A stretch of DNA of 64,000 nt from Albugo candida (GCA_040437565.1 JBDOQK010000005.1:558001-622000); one strand, 5' to 3'; shown: positions 13,058-27,540, numbered from the stretch's first letter. The notes: generated by a model not told the origin, from the sequence alone. Program-made: numbers and translations.

Positions 13058-13745
13058 TAAATCGCAAATTGCATACTCTTACTATGCAGAAACTCATTCA
13101 CACTCACTCTCCAACTGCATCAATTATTATGCGGCCAAGAGCCATTGACATTCCTAACACTTTCTTTTTCTTTTGCTTCTTTTTTCTCACGCAATTCCTC
13201 GACGCGAAAAAACCGATCCATCTGCCGCTCAGCGAAATTTTGTACCTACGGATACGAAAGCATCATTCCCATAATCTCATGGAGCTGAAATCATCGCGTA
13301 CCCCAGAGAAAACATGAGTGTAAGTGGGTTCATTGTCGTTTGTTTGCTCACTCATTTCGTTTATTTCGCTCTTGTCTTTAAATCGTCGATTTTTATTCTT
13401 AGATACCGGATTGGCAAACTCTGTGAAAAGCACAACTTTTGCAGCCATAGCTGCGCAGAAAACGTACGAAAAGAGCTCAAGAGCTTTATGATATCGACGA
13501 TCTATCATGTATTCGCTGGTTGTGCTTTGATTTTATGCTCATTGGACAGGCTCTTAACGGCTACGATCGATATGACCAATCAAGGAATGCATGCACGACC
13601 TTGAAAGGACGTAGATGATCCGTTACGGCTGTAGGATGAGGTCGATGCTGTAACGACAGCATGCTACTTTACACGTCGATTGTATTTGATACTGCATACT
13701 TGTATTTACTTCTTCGTAATCAGACTTTGGTGCATTCATATCATC
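13058..13745. other. Intergenic region of about 690 bp with an intron-like stretch
   Basis: This separates the Sec16 stop from the coiled-coil gene start. A canonical-looking donor (GTAAGT, 13320) and a pyrimidine-rich acceptor (TTAG, 13401-13402) frame an 83-nt stretch just after an ATG at 13314. It could be a 5'-UTR intron of the downstream gene or a tiny gene. The open frame 13314..13604 through it (96 codons) resembles nothing I know. I do not call a gene. Confidence 0.3.
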
Positions 13746-16700
13746 ATGAGCGTATACAGCGACTGGGAAGCCGATCTCACGTCTATCATTGAGAAGACAA
13801 ATCAAAATTTAATGCTGTTGAGTCGTTTCGGAGATAGAAAGACAGAGAGAAAAGATAGTCATTCATACGATATATCAACTACAAAACAATATGAGCCAAA
13901 TTCAAGGCAAACTCTGAAGAAAGCTATACAAGAGCGTTGCAATCAAGACATTGCTGCACATCGCGTCATGCCACGCGATAATAATAATGCAAGAGTAATG
14001 AACAGCAGAAAAATCAATAAAGATGCAGCATTGACTCGTCCTCCAGCTCCGCTTTCTCTTGCTGCTAGCAAGCATCGCGTGAAGGAGCCACATACACAAT
14101 TGGAAAAGGAAGGTTCAGAAGGTAAAATTATTGCGTTACGCCGCTGTCTGCTGGACGTTAAAGAGTTGTCTATCAGCAGGCATCAAATTGAGTTTGGCGA
14201 GATCCGAAGACGTGAAGAAAAGGTATCTTATGTATATTGCGTTCGCGATGAAGAGATTTTGACGATGCTGTCGACAGCATACAAGCAGGTTTGGATGCGA
14301 GGTTAGCACCAGTTGAAAACAAGATAGAAATCATGCGAAAGGACTTTGCAAAGCTCGCAGACGCGAATTTGCAGCTCGAGATAAGGATGGCCGACATAAA
14401 GACCAAGGTTGAAGCAACATCTCATTCGTCTTCATCCCTGGTACTAAACACACAAGATCAATCGGATCAACTCAATCGACTTGATAAACATTGCGCGACT
14501 TTAAATCGATGGAAGTCTGAGGTTGACGAGGATCTTTGCGGACTAACGTGCGTATAATGAAACAAACTTGCTGAATTCGTTGCTCACTGAGGCTTTCCTA
14601 CATTAGAAATCAGCTGAAAAAAACGCAATTGATACCAGAAAAGATCAACCAACTTGAGAAAATGCTCGAGACTGTGATGCTGAATGTAACCGATCTGTCN
14701 NNNNNNNNNNNNNNNNNNNNNNNNNNNNNNNNNNNNNNNNNNNNNNNNNNNNNNNNNNNNNNNNNNNNNNNNNNNNNNNNNNNNNNNNNNNNNNNNNNNT
14801 CGTCTTCATCCCTGGTACTAAACACACAAGATCAATCGGATCAACTCAATCGACTTGATAAACATTGCGCGACTTTAAATCGATGGAAGTCTGAGGTTGA
14901 CGAGGATCTTTGCGGACTAACGTGCGTATAATGAAACAAACTTGCTGAATTCGTTGCTCACTGAGGCTTTCCTACATTAGAAATCAGCTGAAAAAAACGC
15001 AATTGATACCAGAAAAGATCAACCAACTTGAGAAAATGCTCGAGACTGTGATGCTGAATGTAACCGATCTGTCAGAACGCATAAAGTCATATCAAAAAGA
15101 CACAGACCAAAGATTCGACTCGATGGAACGCGATGTTACAAGGCCTATGGACACTAAAGTGATAGAAAATATATTTCAAAGTCGGTTGATGGAGCCTATG
15201 ATCGACATAGAAAATCGTCTGCAACAGCGCATTGAACATTCTGCACAAACGATTCAACAGAAGTTAGGCCGTTCTGCCGAACAGGATCATGCCCTACGCA
15301 TGGAGATATTACAGGGATGGAAGACCGAGGCAACTAATCGTTTCGAGGAAATTGAATCGAAGGTGAGAAGATACCAAAAAGATGGCACACTTTTTGCACA
15401 AAGTTTAGAGAATTACACAACTCTAGAAGCAAGTATACTGCGATGCCAATCACGTCTGGAACAGCAAGAATCAAGAGTGAAAGAGATAAATCAAATGCTA
15501 CTCAGCAAACTTCCTGAAAATATAGCTGACGTTAAAGCTGAATTGGTTCAGATGTTGCATTCCAAATTACATACTTTAAGCACACGCTTTGAGGAAGAAT
15601 TGATTACAATAAAAGGAGATGAGAATCAAAACAATACATTTAAACAAGAGATCAACAATAAGATGAAGAGCTTAGAGAGAAAGATCAAGAATACTGAAAC
15701 AAAAGCTGCGAGCGGTTGGCAACGCAACGCTACATCTAGAAGAACACGTAGCGTTCAACAGGAGGTTGAAAACAGCGAACTTAAACAGCACTTGATGCGT
15801 ATCGCCTCACAAGTTGAAGCATCGAGGAATGCAAAGGAGGTCCTAGATGAAAGATTGATTGCACGAGAGAAAGCGTACAAAGTTAAGCTGATGGAACTCG
15901 AGAAGAAATTTGAGATCGCTTCAGTATTGGCTACTAAGGAGCGGGAAGAAATGATTGAGAGACTCAAGCAAGAAGCAAGGATCGCCGGAATTGCAAAGGG
16001 AGAACAACGGGTGTATAAAGAAATAATGGATAATGTGACTGACTCGAGAGACAAATTAAGGGCTGATGAGAAAAAAGCCCGTCAAGAATTGCAGCACCTT
16101 ACTGCACTTTTAAGAAAATCGGAGCATGATAGCATCATTGAACTCACAAATTTGCGTTTATCTATCAGAACAAAGCAGAACGAGGCATTATTACTTCAGC
16201 ATGAATGTGACCTCAGTAAAAAGCACGTAATGATGATCAACAAGTCCAACAAGAAACAGAATAAGAAGGTGGAGAAGCAAAAAATGCTACTTGAAAATGA
16301 GCTTCATTTTCTCAAATTGAAGCTTTCGTCGCAAACACAACGTTCAGTACATGCCACTCGTATCGGGACCCTTACCGATGATACTCCGAAAAATACTGAA
16401 GGTGTATGTAATGGACAGGAGCATTTCCGATGTGAACAAGCTCTGCAGAATTTGTACATCAAAAATCAGCAAGAATTACAGAGCCTACAGATTCAGTACG
16501 ACGAGCTGAATGATGCGTACATACAGACCAAGAAAAAACACGAACAAGAAGTTACGAAAACCAATGCGTCGATTTATCAAGAGTATGCGGTCGCATTAGA
16601 AGAACTAAGGAATGTTCTTTCAATAAAAGAAAATGAGATGATGAAGCAGGTTGATACTCTCTTATCAAGAGACAAGGCGCGTGACTCCCAAATGGAGCAA

Positions 16701-19700
16701 TTGACAAACACAATTGCTATGATACAAGAAGAGAACGACACGCTTATGCACAAGTTGAAGCATCCGACATTATACAAGGATGATTTAGAACAAGATGTAC
16801 ACATGTTCGAGAGGACAGAGGTCAAGAAGCTGATACAGGCAAAGGAAGGTGAACTAGAGAGAGCGCAAAATTCGCTGAAAATGCTGGCGTCAGATCTGGA
16901 AGTTTGTCGGGAAGCTTACAACTTGCAGTCAGAGAATTATAAGCGGGATACANNNNNNNNNNNNNNNNNNNNNNNNNNNNNNNNNNNNNNNNNNNNNNNN
17001 NNNNNNNNNNNNNNNNNNNNNNNNNNNNNNNNNNNNNNNNNNNNNNNNNNNNGTATGCGGTCGCATTAGAAGAACTAAGGAATGTTCTTTCAATAAAAGA
17101 AAATGAGATGATGAAGCAGGTTGATACTCTCTTATCAAGAGACAAGGCGCGTGACTCCCAAATGGAGCAATTGACAAACACAATTGCTATGATACAAGAA
17201 GAGAACGACACGCTTATGCACAAGTTGAAGCATCCGACATTATACAAGGATGATTTAGAACAAGATGTACACATGTTCGAGAGGACAGAGGTCAAGAAGC
17301 TGATACAGGCAAAGGAAGGTGAACTAGAGAGAGCGCAAAATTCGCTGAAAATGCTGGCGTCAGATCTGGAAGTTTGTCGGGAAGCTTACAACTTGCAGTC
17401 AGAGAATTATAAGCGGGATACAGCGAAACTGGAACTGAACTTGAAAAATACGCATGATAAAATGCTTGATCAACTTGATATTGAAAAGAATCTCTTAGCG
17501 GACAAGAACAGGTTAGAGAAGGACCTGGTAGCACGTAATTCACAAATGGAGACTCTTGGATTGAGATGCGAGGAAGATTTGCAGCATCTTGCCGAGGAAT
17601 TCTCAAGCCAAAAAGTCTTGATTTCTGATAAGCTGGTTAGAGTCGAAACGAATTTGGCAGAAAGCGAACAGGAACTTGGCTTGCTTAGAGATGTGCACCA
17701 GAAGGTCTGTGAACAGATACAAGCGCAAGCGACGACTATGAGTATTGATCAAACGCGTATGGAGCACGAGATGGAGAAGCTTTACAATACTATGCAGCTA
17801 GAACAAGAGGCTTCTCGAAATAGAACGGAAGAGCTGGAGGAATCGATATTACATCTTGAAAACGAGATCGCAAAGCTTCGTGTGGAAAACGAGCAAGCAA
17901 AGTGCGATCTGGAAGCTGCAGCCAACGAAAAAATTGGTCAACAACAATCTTCGGACGAAGTAATTGGTTCTTTGAGACATTTTGATGAAAAAGAGCCAAA
18001 AGCTTTCGATGAGAAGTGGCCTGCGAAGGAGAAAGAGTGGTCCGAATTACACAATATGGCCCGGAATGAATTGGTTTCTTGGAGAGCCACGGCAAAGTGT
18101 GGAAACGATACTCTTTCAACCAGAATAAGTGAACTCCAGGGCTGTCTGAAGAAAAGCCGAGAAAATGAGTTGGATCTACAAAAGCTTCTTACAGAAGTAA
18201 TGAGGACAGTGACCTCACCCACTTTCGACAAGGCTTGGAGTCCTCCAGAATTTCTGTCGCCGGATAATGCAAGTCAGATGACCTCATTTATAGAGCACTG
18301 GACGGAACTAGAGAGTAGATTTCACGTTAAAAATGCCGAGATTGATGGGCTTAAAGTTCGACTTCAAAATTCTCACAACGAGCAGCAGGAATTNNNNNNN
18401 NNNNNNNNNNNNNNNNNNNNNNNNNNNNNNNNNNNNNNNNNNNNNNNNNNNNNNNNNNNNNNNNNNNNNNNNNNNNNNNNNNNNNNNNNNNNNATACTCT
18501 TTCAACCAGAATAAGTGAACTCCAGGGCTGTCTGAAGAAAAGCCGAGAAAATGAGTTGGATCTACAAAAGCTTCTTACAGAAGTAATGAGGACAGTGACC
18601 TCACCCACTTTCGACAAGGCTTGGAGTCCTCCAGAATTTCTGTCGCCGGATAATGCAAGTCAGATGACCTCATTTATAGAGCACTGGACGGAACTAGAGA
18701 GTAGATTTCACGTTAAAAATGCCGAGATTGATGGGCTTAAAGTTCGACTTCAAAATTCTCACAACGAGCAGCAGGAATTCAAGAGTACTGTTCAAGCTCT
18801 CCAGAAAGAACGAAACGATATGAAAGATTTACTCAATGAAATGCGGCTGAAGTCTCAAGAACTCGAACACGAGATGCAACTTTTACAAAAGATAAATGCG
18901 GACAGAAATACACACTTGAGCTGTCTGGAGAAAGAAAAACTCGCTTTGCAGACGAGAATTGATGAGCTTCATGACCAGGCGGCGATTATCGCAACTGAGA
19001 TCGAAAGTAAACGTGTAGGTCACAATGAGGAACTGAAACAAGCCAAATGTCAATATGAGGAACTTGAAAGAGCGCATGAAAAATCAGAGAGAACTATCAA
19101 AACCGCAAAGGAATATTTGAATCGCGTCGAAAACGAAAAGATGATTGAGCTTAACAATCTTAAACTCAGAGTTGACGTTCTCGAGGACGAAATATGTGCA
19201 ACGGATACAGCTGAATGCACCGTTCAGGAAAATTGGAATTGGCAGCAAATCAAGAGTATTTATGACCACGTGGACCAACGTAAATCTCTTATCAGAACTG
19301 CCTTTTCGAAGCTCAGTTTGAGCATCGGAGTGACAGTCTGGTGTCAATTAAGGTCACTGTTGCACGAACAAGTGGACGAGGAACTCAACTTTATTAAGGA
19401 TCGGAAAACGGATGCTCAACAGCTGGATGTGCTGCAGGAGGAGGAGGATAACATATTTCAGACTGTGGAGGCGGTATCACTGATTCTCAACCATCTTGAA
19501 AAAAAACGAAACGCGAGTGCGGACTACTCAAGCAACGGCTCCGAGTGGCTCAAGTCTTTTTCAGATACGGCTCCCTTACTAGTAAGGCGATTGAAAAACA
19601 TGGAAGTTGCCTGCGAAATGCTTTTTTTTGGCAAAGGTCGTAACGCCTCAAACTCATCTCGCCATCTTTTGAACAATACGATCACCATAGATGACAATGA

Positions 19701-22221
19701 AAACGATGCAAGTCTGTCACCTGCATCAGGTATAGGAACAATTCCCTCGGATGTGGAGGGGCACTTTGAAGAATCTGTCGGTGCAGCTGATACGAATTGT
19801 ACTTCTTATGAGGACTCACTGATACAAACAGATAAAGGACATCACACGACTTCGCAGGGGGATTCGTCGTCGGATGGCCAAGATGAAAAGGTTGACGGTA
19901 GAGCGAAAATATCCAGAAGCCACAACACTCAGCACAAAATGCGAGATGATACGCGTTCTTGGTCCCCGTCAAATATCCGAGTAGAAGTCAACGAACCAAT
20001 CCATGACACCTCACGCATGAGCCGAGAGAAGCGCGGAGATGATTTCGTAATGGAAAACAATTCGTCCAATACATATAGACATAGCATCTCGCAATTCGAT
20101 GAGACGGAATATATTTGTGAGGATGATTTGAATCCTGGTGAAGGAAATGGTGGGCAGCAAATGCATTCTCGATCCAAAGATATCTTGATGGATGACAGAA
20201 GAAGCACAGCGCCCTCGATGGATGTAAAGGAACACGGGAACGCTGAAAGCGCTGGCATTTCTGAGTCTTCAAATGATGGAAATGAATTAGATGAAGATTT
20301 TTTGGATTCTTCTTCTGATGAAAGTGAACTTGACATTCAACCAGACGATTCGGACAGGGTGTCACTATCAGAGGTTACCCACGTCGAATTTGAAAAAGTC
20401 GCCAATGCAAGTGATAATGAGATTGCTCTCACGAATACAAATTCGTATGTAGAGGAAAATTTTGTTCACTCGGGAGCTCAAGAGCTTAGAGTGGAAGAAG
20501 AAGGAATTTACAATGATGCAAACCAGAAAAACTTGGAAAGTAATGATCATGACAACGTCGATGCCCCTGCTGAACTGACTCATGCGCATGGAAACATGTT
20601 CGATTCCGGGTATGTTCACCATCGTCACATAGAGGACTGTGACACGAATGAAAACGATGTTTTGTGCATCGAGAAAACGACTAATGCAGCTAGGCGCAAC
20701 ACTGACCATGATAATGATAAGGAGACAAGCTTCGGTGAACGTCAGGTTTTGAACTGGGATGATCAAGCCTTATTAGACGGCTCGTCCGTAGCGATCAATC
20801 AGAATGAAAATGACGAGATATACTTTGACGATAACGCGGTCTCAGGTGCAGTGAAAAGCGTTGATACAGGCGAACTCTCAAGTATTTCAAATTCTTCAGA
20901 CGAGATTGATCGTTTCGAAGCAGCGGACAAGTGGACCGGTCATCAACAAAGAAAGGAGCACGAAGAAGATTTCATTCCAGTACACAGTGGGCACGAAAAA
21001 GCTGACATGGGTGAACGAAATAAGGAGTCTATCAATTCTTTTCAAATTCCCATTCCTGAATTGCCACTGACTACAACGATAGCAGATGCTGATGAGAACC
21101 TGCCGCAAGCAGATTATTATACCATGGAAGATATCTCTGAGACATGCGGGTACTTATCCGATTCAGATAATGTGGAAAAGAAGATTGTTCCATTATCAAC
21201 TCGCTTGAGTGAAAGCAGTGGTACCGATGATTCGGATGGAATTACACATCAGCAGAATGATCGACATGAGAGCACTACTCACACCTTTCAAAAGACGGAG
21301 AATTTGTCGGCAGATGGAACCATTGACAATGAAGCTGAGGAATACTCTATTGGCGCTTTGTCTACAAGTGAAGATGCTTATATAAATGGACTAATAAGTT
21401 GTGGGTTATCCGGAACTGAAAACTTTTCTCTTGAAGAATCAAAAGACAGATATATGCCTGAAGTCAGTAATGAGAGCACATTTTGCGAGGTCGATGCAGA
21501 CGAATCCTTGACTACGATTGAGCAAAGTGAGCGCATGGAGACTCATAGCAGTGATAAAGATGATGAGATTCTCGATCGACTCGAAGATAGTGATCAGGAC
21601 GATCTGGTTGAAGAAAACGACACTTTTGATGTGGATAATGAAACTAGCAGCGACGACCTTGTGCTTCCCGATTTAATTGATGCTTATAAGGAACAACACT
21701 ATACTGAAATTCATGACCATACTGGAATCGAGCGAAATTCACACGATCCAGACGAATTAGAAAAGCTTTCAGTAGATGCAGATATGGAACAGGTGAAGCA
21801 ACTTGCAGAGCCTTATATGGAAATGATATCTTCAGCAAGAAATGAAAATAATACCGATCTGCAAAACCTCACGCTCCAACAGTTAGTTGAAGATAACAGC
21901 GAATATGAGACAAACTGCGGTCCGTTCGCTGAGATGGATACATCAGGTGATGATGTGAATGCTGCGGAATCGGATGATGACGCCATCGATGTGTTTGAGA
22001 CAAGAGGACTGGACTGGTCTAGCGTTGACGATAGGTTTCAGCATAATATGCCAGGCCTGGAAGCACCGCAAGCTCGTGCTTATTCAATCGACCAATTTGA
22101 TGGTAGCAAATTGAATGAGGAAATATCATCTTCACCTAGTCGAAGTGTCGATGGAGAGGAATACTCGGATGGTTCGTTTGATTTGGAGGAGTCACTCGAA
22201 GAAGAAGAACTTGACACGTAA
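13746..22221 (+). CDS. Very large coiled-coil protein with acidic, disordered C-terminus; function unknown
   Basis: Starts at the ATG at 13746. A short intron must lie between about 14190 and 14290. The phase-compatible choice I find is 14192..14253 (62 nt, weak GTTTGG donor), so that border is uncertain. A second intron is 14548..14606 (repeated at 14922..14980). The rest is one exon interrupted by three overlap artefacts. Corrected length is about 2,374 residues. From about residue 150 to 1,400 the protein is nearly continuous Lys/Glu/Gln/Leu heptad-type coiled coil. The last 840 or so residues are Asp/Glu/Ser-rich and low in hydrophobics. No membrane segment, signal peptide or enzymatic motif is visible. 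Such proteins are often cytoskeletal, centrosomal/basal-body or Golgi tethers, but nothing here selects one. Confidence 0.75.
14700..14799. other. 100-N gap 2, flanks duplicated
   Basis: Bases 14426..14699 repeat at 14800..15073 (274 nt) with no difference seen. The repeat includes an entire intron copy, so it is an unmerged contig overlap rather than exon duplication. Confidence 0.95.
16953..17052. other. 100-N gap 3, flanks duplicated
   Basis: Bases 16583..16952 repeat at 17053..17422 (370 nt). Dropping one copy plus the N run restores the reading frame of the coiled-coil gene. Confidence 0.95.
18394..18493. other. 100-N gap 4, flanks duplicated
   Basis: Bases 18108..18393 repeat at 18494..18779 (286 nt). 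Dropping one copy restores the coiled-coil frame. Confidence 0.95.
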
Positions 22222-22346
22222 TACGTCATAGTAAAACGGTACTGCTTGTTTTCACAAGGAGCTGCCCGATTACTCGACTCTTTATGAGGCAAACTCTAAG
22301 TTTTATTTCAACAGAAGTCGTAGCTATAAACTCTCAATGTCGAACA

Positions 22347-22446
22347 NNNNNNNNNNNNNNNNNNNNNNNNNNNNNNNNNNNNNNNNNNNNNNNNNNNNNN
22401 NNNNNNNNNNNNNNNNNNNNNNNNNNNNNNNNNNNNNNNNNNNNNN
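22347..22446. other. 100-N gap 5, flanks duplicated at a convergent gene pair
   Basis: Bases 22110..22346 repeat at 22447..22683 (237 nt). The repeat holds the end of the coiled-coil gene (stop copies at 22221 and 22558) and the final codons of the opposing RAD7-like gene. The true spacing of the two stop codons is therefore about 112 bp. Confidence 0.95.
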
Positions 22447-22670
22447 ATTGAATGAGGAAATATCATCTTCACCTAGTCGAAGTGTCGATGGAGAGGAATA
22501 CTCGGATGGTTCGTTTGATTTGGAGGAGTCACTCGAAGAAGAAGAACTTGACACGTAATACGTCATAGTAAAACGGTACTGCTTGTTTTCACAAGGAGCT
22601 GCCCGATTACTCGACTCTTTATGAGGCAAACTCTAAGTTTTATTTCAACAGAAGTCGTAGCTATAAACTC

Positions 22671-24464
22671 TCAATGTCGAACACTCAATCCTGTTAGCAG
22701 AGGATGTCCCGTGATTGTCAAATTGTCGAGCTTGTGACCATTTAGGAAACTACTCGTTATATGCGTACAGCCCCAAAGAGAGAGTTCTTGTAATTTCTCG
22801 CAGTGATCGGTCAAATTTCCTAATCCATCCTCGGTGATCTTTCGACAAAAAGATACATCCAACGTCGTCAAATTCTTGGAGCAGTACAATTGCAGAGCTT
22901 GTAAAGTAGCGTCTGTGACTCCCTGAATGAAATTTGTCCCACAGATTATATACCCCCCGCTCAAATTCAATCTCTTACCGTAATACTCGACATTTTGACC
23001 GACTCGAGGTACTTGCTAGCACCAAATGCAATGTGCTCGAAAGCAAGATCCGACAAATGAATGCACCTCTGGAGGTCAACATAGACCAGAGGGTGACCCA
23101 GCTCCCGAACCTAGAAGACATCATGATGATCGCGTCAGATCACTGGAGATATATTATCAGTACAGGGCAGATACCAGCGCGAAGGGATCGTCAGAAATCA
23201 ACGGCATATCAGATAAATCAAGCCTTTGTAGTCCTCGACAATGCGTGAATATAGCGCGAACTGAATCGTCTTTCAATTGACTGCATCGTGAAAGGGAAAT
23301 TTGTTTCAGATTCGGTAGTTTCTCCAAAAAGGTGGAAACAAAATTGTCAGAAAGCTTCACCATTTGCTCCAGTTTTAGCTGTTCCAATGCTCGCATTGTG
23401 CAAAGCGGAAACAAATCGTCATCCGTCAGTTGAGGACATTCTGAAAGTGTTAGCGAGTATAAGTGCTGTAGCTCGCTCATGAACTCGACTGACTTTTTGG
23501 TTATTCGTTGGTTACAACTGAGCTCAAATTCCTTGATTGATGGTGCGCTTTGACGTACAAGTGTCTCACACCCAGAATCCGAAAGACGGTAGCAACCTTG
23601 TAGAGATAAAATCTCTACGCTTTGTATGGCGTTCCTTCAGATCAGCTCATTATTGGTGTGATGAGTTTTACCGAATACAACATTCCACACTCACCCGAGT
23701 TCCATAAGTACTTGGTCCGAAATACAGCGACCACAAAAGTTGAGTCGTAGAACTGTGAGCGTTAACTTTGATGCTGAAGAACATTTTAAGGCTTCTAAAA
23801 AGCTAGCCTCGTCTATACTGGAGCAATCAGGTAAATCAATCTCCGTTACTCCCGGAAAGACAAATAAAGGTAGCACTGAACATATTCGTCAATTCTCTTC
23901 AATAAGATCACAAGGTAGTCGGTGCATACCGATTGAATCGAATTTGCGCATCTTTGCAACTTGATAAGCGACGCGATGACGGGCTGATGCATCCAAGTAC
24001 TCTAAGGTCGGCATCTGTTCGATATATTGCGTCAGAACCTGAACAGCCAATTCCCGTAAACTGGGTAGGACTGTGTTTTGAAAGTGCATCGCTGTTCTTG
24101 GTTTTTTTCGATGAGGTATCCAAGTATTTGATTCCGTAGATGATGTGTTTCTGTCTATTAATTCTTTTTCTCTCGCTAATTGGGCTGCAAGTCGATTATC
24201 GGCTAGTTGTTGCGCAGTTTGCATGTATCCTGGCCATGAAACACTCTGTCGACCAGCACCAAATACACGGATAGGTCTAGGATTATCAATAGCAGATTGC
24301 TCCTCATTTTCCGCGGTTTCAGAGGAGCTTTGGACTTCGATTCTTGCGTCAGTCGCGTCATGTTCTCGAGTTGAGCGCGTTCGCATGTCTGATCTTCCGA
24401 TTGAATTCGACGTTTGTACCGAAAAGTGTACCGGTACTGACGATTCTGATTTCTGACTCCTCAT
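22671..24464 (-). CDS. RAD7/AMN1-like leucine-rich-repeat protein
   Basis: Five exons on the minus strand (24464..23930, 23875..23695, 23634..23175, 23110..22979, 22922..22671), with introns of 54, 60, 64 and 56 nt, give about 519 residues with every phase consistent. The N-terminal 150 residues are polar and basic. A helical block (LPSLRELAVQVL, then YQVAKMRKFDSI) precedes a series of cysteine-containing LRRs of the type L..L.L..C..[LI][TS]D..[LV], for example LTTLDVSFCRKITEDGL and LQELSLWGC. Family knowledge: this layout matches RAD7, a nucleotide-excision-repair and ubiquitin-ligase factor, and AMN1/F-box LRR proteins. No F-box is evident. The frame is open 13 codons upstream to a stop but has no earlier ATG, so I start at 24464. 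The DNA-repair role is inference. Confidence 0.75.
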
Positions 24465-24670
24465 TTTTATTACGGCAGTAACTTCAACTTCAGGAGGTTT
24501 CACTTCATGCTATTAAGAGGCGCTTGTGATTCTCTCAGTCTTCTTAGTACTGAGAATGTGTGTCGTTTAGATTGGAGGGTTTAAATCATTCATTCTATTC
24601 ACATCGTTAGGCCACCCTCTTCTTAATTTATTGGAGTGAACTGATTACGAAGACTCCTGCGGAAGAAGTT
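24465..24670. promoter_or_regulatory. Short bidirectional promoter region
   Basis: About 206 bp separate the divergent RAD7-like and ankyrin-FYVE start codons. A TCATTCATTCTATTCA stretch near 24587-24602 resembles the oomycete initiator type (YCATTYY), about 70 nt upstream of the FYVE gene ATG. The match is by eye only. Confidence 0.35.
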
Positions 24671-25894
24671 ATGCCAACAAATGTTGAAACGATTCGTCCC
24701 GGAACTCAGAAGTGTGATAATAACGCTTCTTTATGTGTGAAGAAGGACACTGCAAACATTGAAGATGAACACTCGTCCGATAATCGATTACTTCGGAAAC
24801 GGCAGTTCTCGAGCAGGTCGTCGAGGTCGGACACATTGCGACTTTCCGTCCTTAGTTTAGATAGTATAAAAGAAAGCAAGTCAAGTCAAGTTCATTCCGC
24901 CTATAAAACACGCATCAAACATTTGAGACCAAACAGCAATAACACAAGGCATGATTTTCGATATTCGAGACCAAGCTCTAGGCAATCTTGCTACAAGCTT
25001 TCACCATTGCTAATGGCTGCAAAAATGGGCGATGTGGTTGAATTCAATGCTTTACTTATTCAAAAGGACACAGATATATTACGTCGAGACCCCGCTCACG
25101 GCCAAACCGTTCTCCATATTGGGATTTGTCAAGGTAACAGTGATATAGTGCAGGTGCTGCTCATGCCCGAGTTTGCGGGGTCCTTGGTAAATTTACCTGA
25201 CAAAAATCGAAACACTCCGCTACACCTGGCTGTAGCGAAGTCTCGTCGCCTGACACGAATGTTGATAGAAGCCAACGCCGACATCAACTTCCGTAACAAT
25301 AGGAATCAGACACCTCTGGGTATACACATCTTGACGACTCCGCGTGATGATCCAAGCATTACAGAGCTCTTTATGAATTTCGATGCTGATCCCAACGCGG
25401 CCGTCAACAAGTCAACAGTCTTGCATGTTGCGATCGACAGGAATCTTATCCGCATCGCATCAGTTCTAGTGCGTTATGGAGCGCAGCTGAATTTGCTGGA
25501 TCAGCACGAACAAAGTGTTTTTGATAAGGTCCCCGAAAAAGTAGCAACCATTTTGTTGAGTCAGATTTCACACCCTCCAATTTGGGTTCCAGATCTCAAT
25601 CGAAAGCATTGTATGGGTTGCTTAGGAAAATTCAGCAAGTATGGGAGAACTCGGCGTCATCATTGTCGCTATTGTGGACGTTTATTTTGTGGTTCTTGTA
25701 CAAAATCGCGGCTTAGTCCCACATCCTTCCCGTTTTATGAAGAAAACTTACCTTGCGAGTTTGACTTGGGGAAATTTCGATGTCTGCGCACACGGAAATC
25801 TCCACCTTCCAGTTGGAAGGGCAAACAACGCGTGTGTAACACTTGTTTGAGCATTTGTGCACCAGCCGCTAATAAACACGTGGCGCGTTCTTGA
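24671..25894 (+). CDS. Ankyrin-repeat protein with C-terminal FYVE zinc finger
   Basis: Single exon, 407 residues. Residues 1 to about 105 are Ser/Arg-rich and disordered. About residues 115-300 hold four to five ankyrin repeats (GQTVLHIGICQGNSDIVQVL, NTPLHLAVAKS, STVLHVAIDRN). Residues 310-400 form a FYVE finger: WVPD, then CMGC, RRHHCRYCGRLFC, and a final RVCNTC pair, so all eight zinc ligands appear present. Family knowledge: FYVE domains bind PI3P on early endosomes, and ankyrins supply a protein-binding surface. A long insert between the third and fourth zinc ligand pairs (about 45 residues, LSPTSFPFYEENLPC...) is larger than usual. The partner is unknown. The stop lies 125 bp from the convergent GAPDH stop. 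Confidence 0.9.
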   Translation: MPTNVETIRPGTQKCDNNASLCVKKDTANIEDEHSSDNRLLRKRQFSSRSSRSDTLRLSVLSLDSIKESKSSQVHSAYKTRIKHLRPNSNNTRHDFRYSRPSSRQSCYKLSPLLMAAKMGDVVEFNALLIQKDTDILRRDPAHGQTVLHIGICQGNSDIVQVLLMPEFAGSLVNLPDKNRNTPLHLAVAKSRRLTRMLIEANADINFRNNRNQTPLGIHILTTPRDDPSITELFMNFDADPNAAVNKSTVLHVAIDRNLIRIASVLVRYGAQLNLLDQHEQSVFDKVPEKVATILLSQISHPPIWVPDLNRKHCMGCLGKFSKYGRTRRHHCRYCGRLFCGSCTKSRLSPTSFPFYEENLPCEFDLGKFRCLRTRKSPPSSWKGKQRVCNTCLSICAPAANKHVARS

Positions 25895-26019
25895 GTTTAT
25901 AACAATCGAAGACATCTCTGCACGATTGTACATGCAAAATGCTCGGCAGAAAATTAACGCTTTTATTGAATTAAGAGCATCACAGTTGTGAGAGTAACAC
26001 TTACAGCTTGTGTCAACGC

Positions 26020-27540
<1,521 letters not shown>

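Noticed and set aside
14426-15073. Duplicated intron and exon in the coiled-coil gene
   Set aside because: The repeat is bounded by an N run and appears exact, including intron sequence. A contig overlap explains it.
20368-20766. 132-codon antisense open frame in the coiled-coil gene
   Set aside because: It lies opposite a clear coding exon, with hydrophobic composition expected from the reverse complement of acidic codons.
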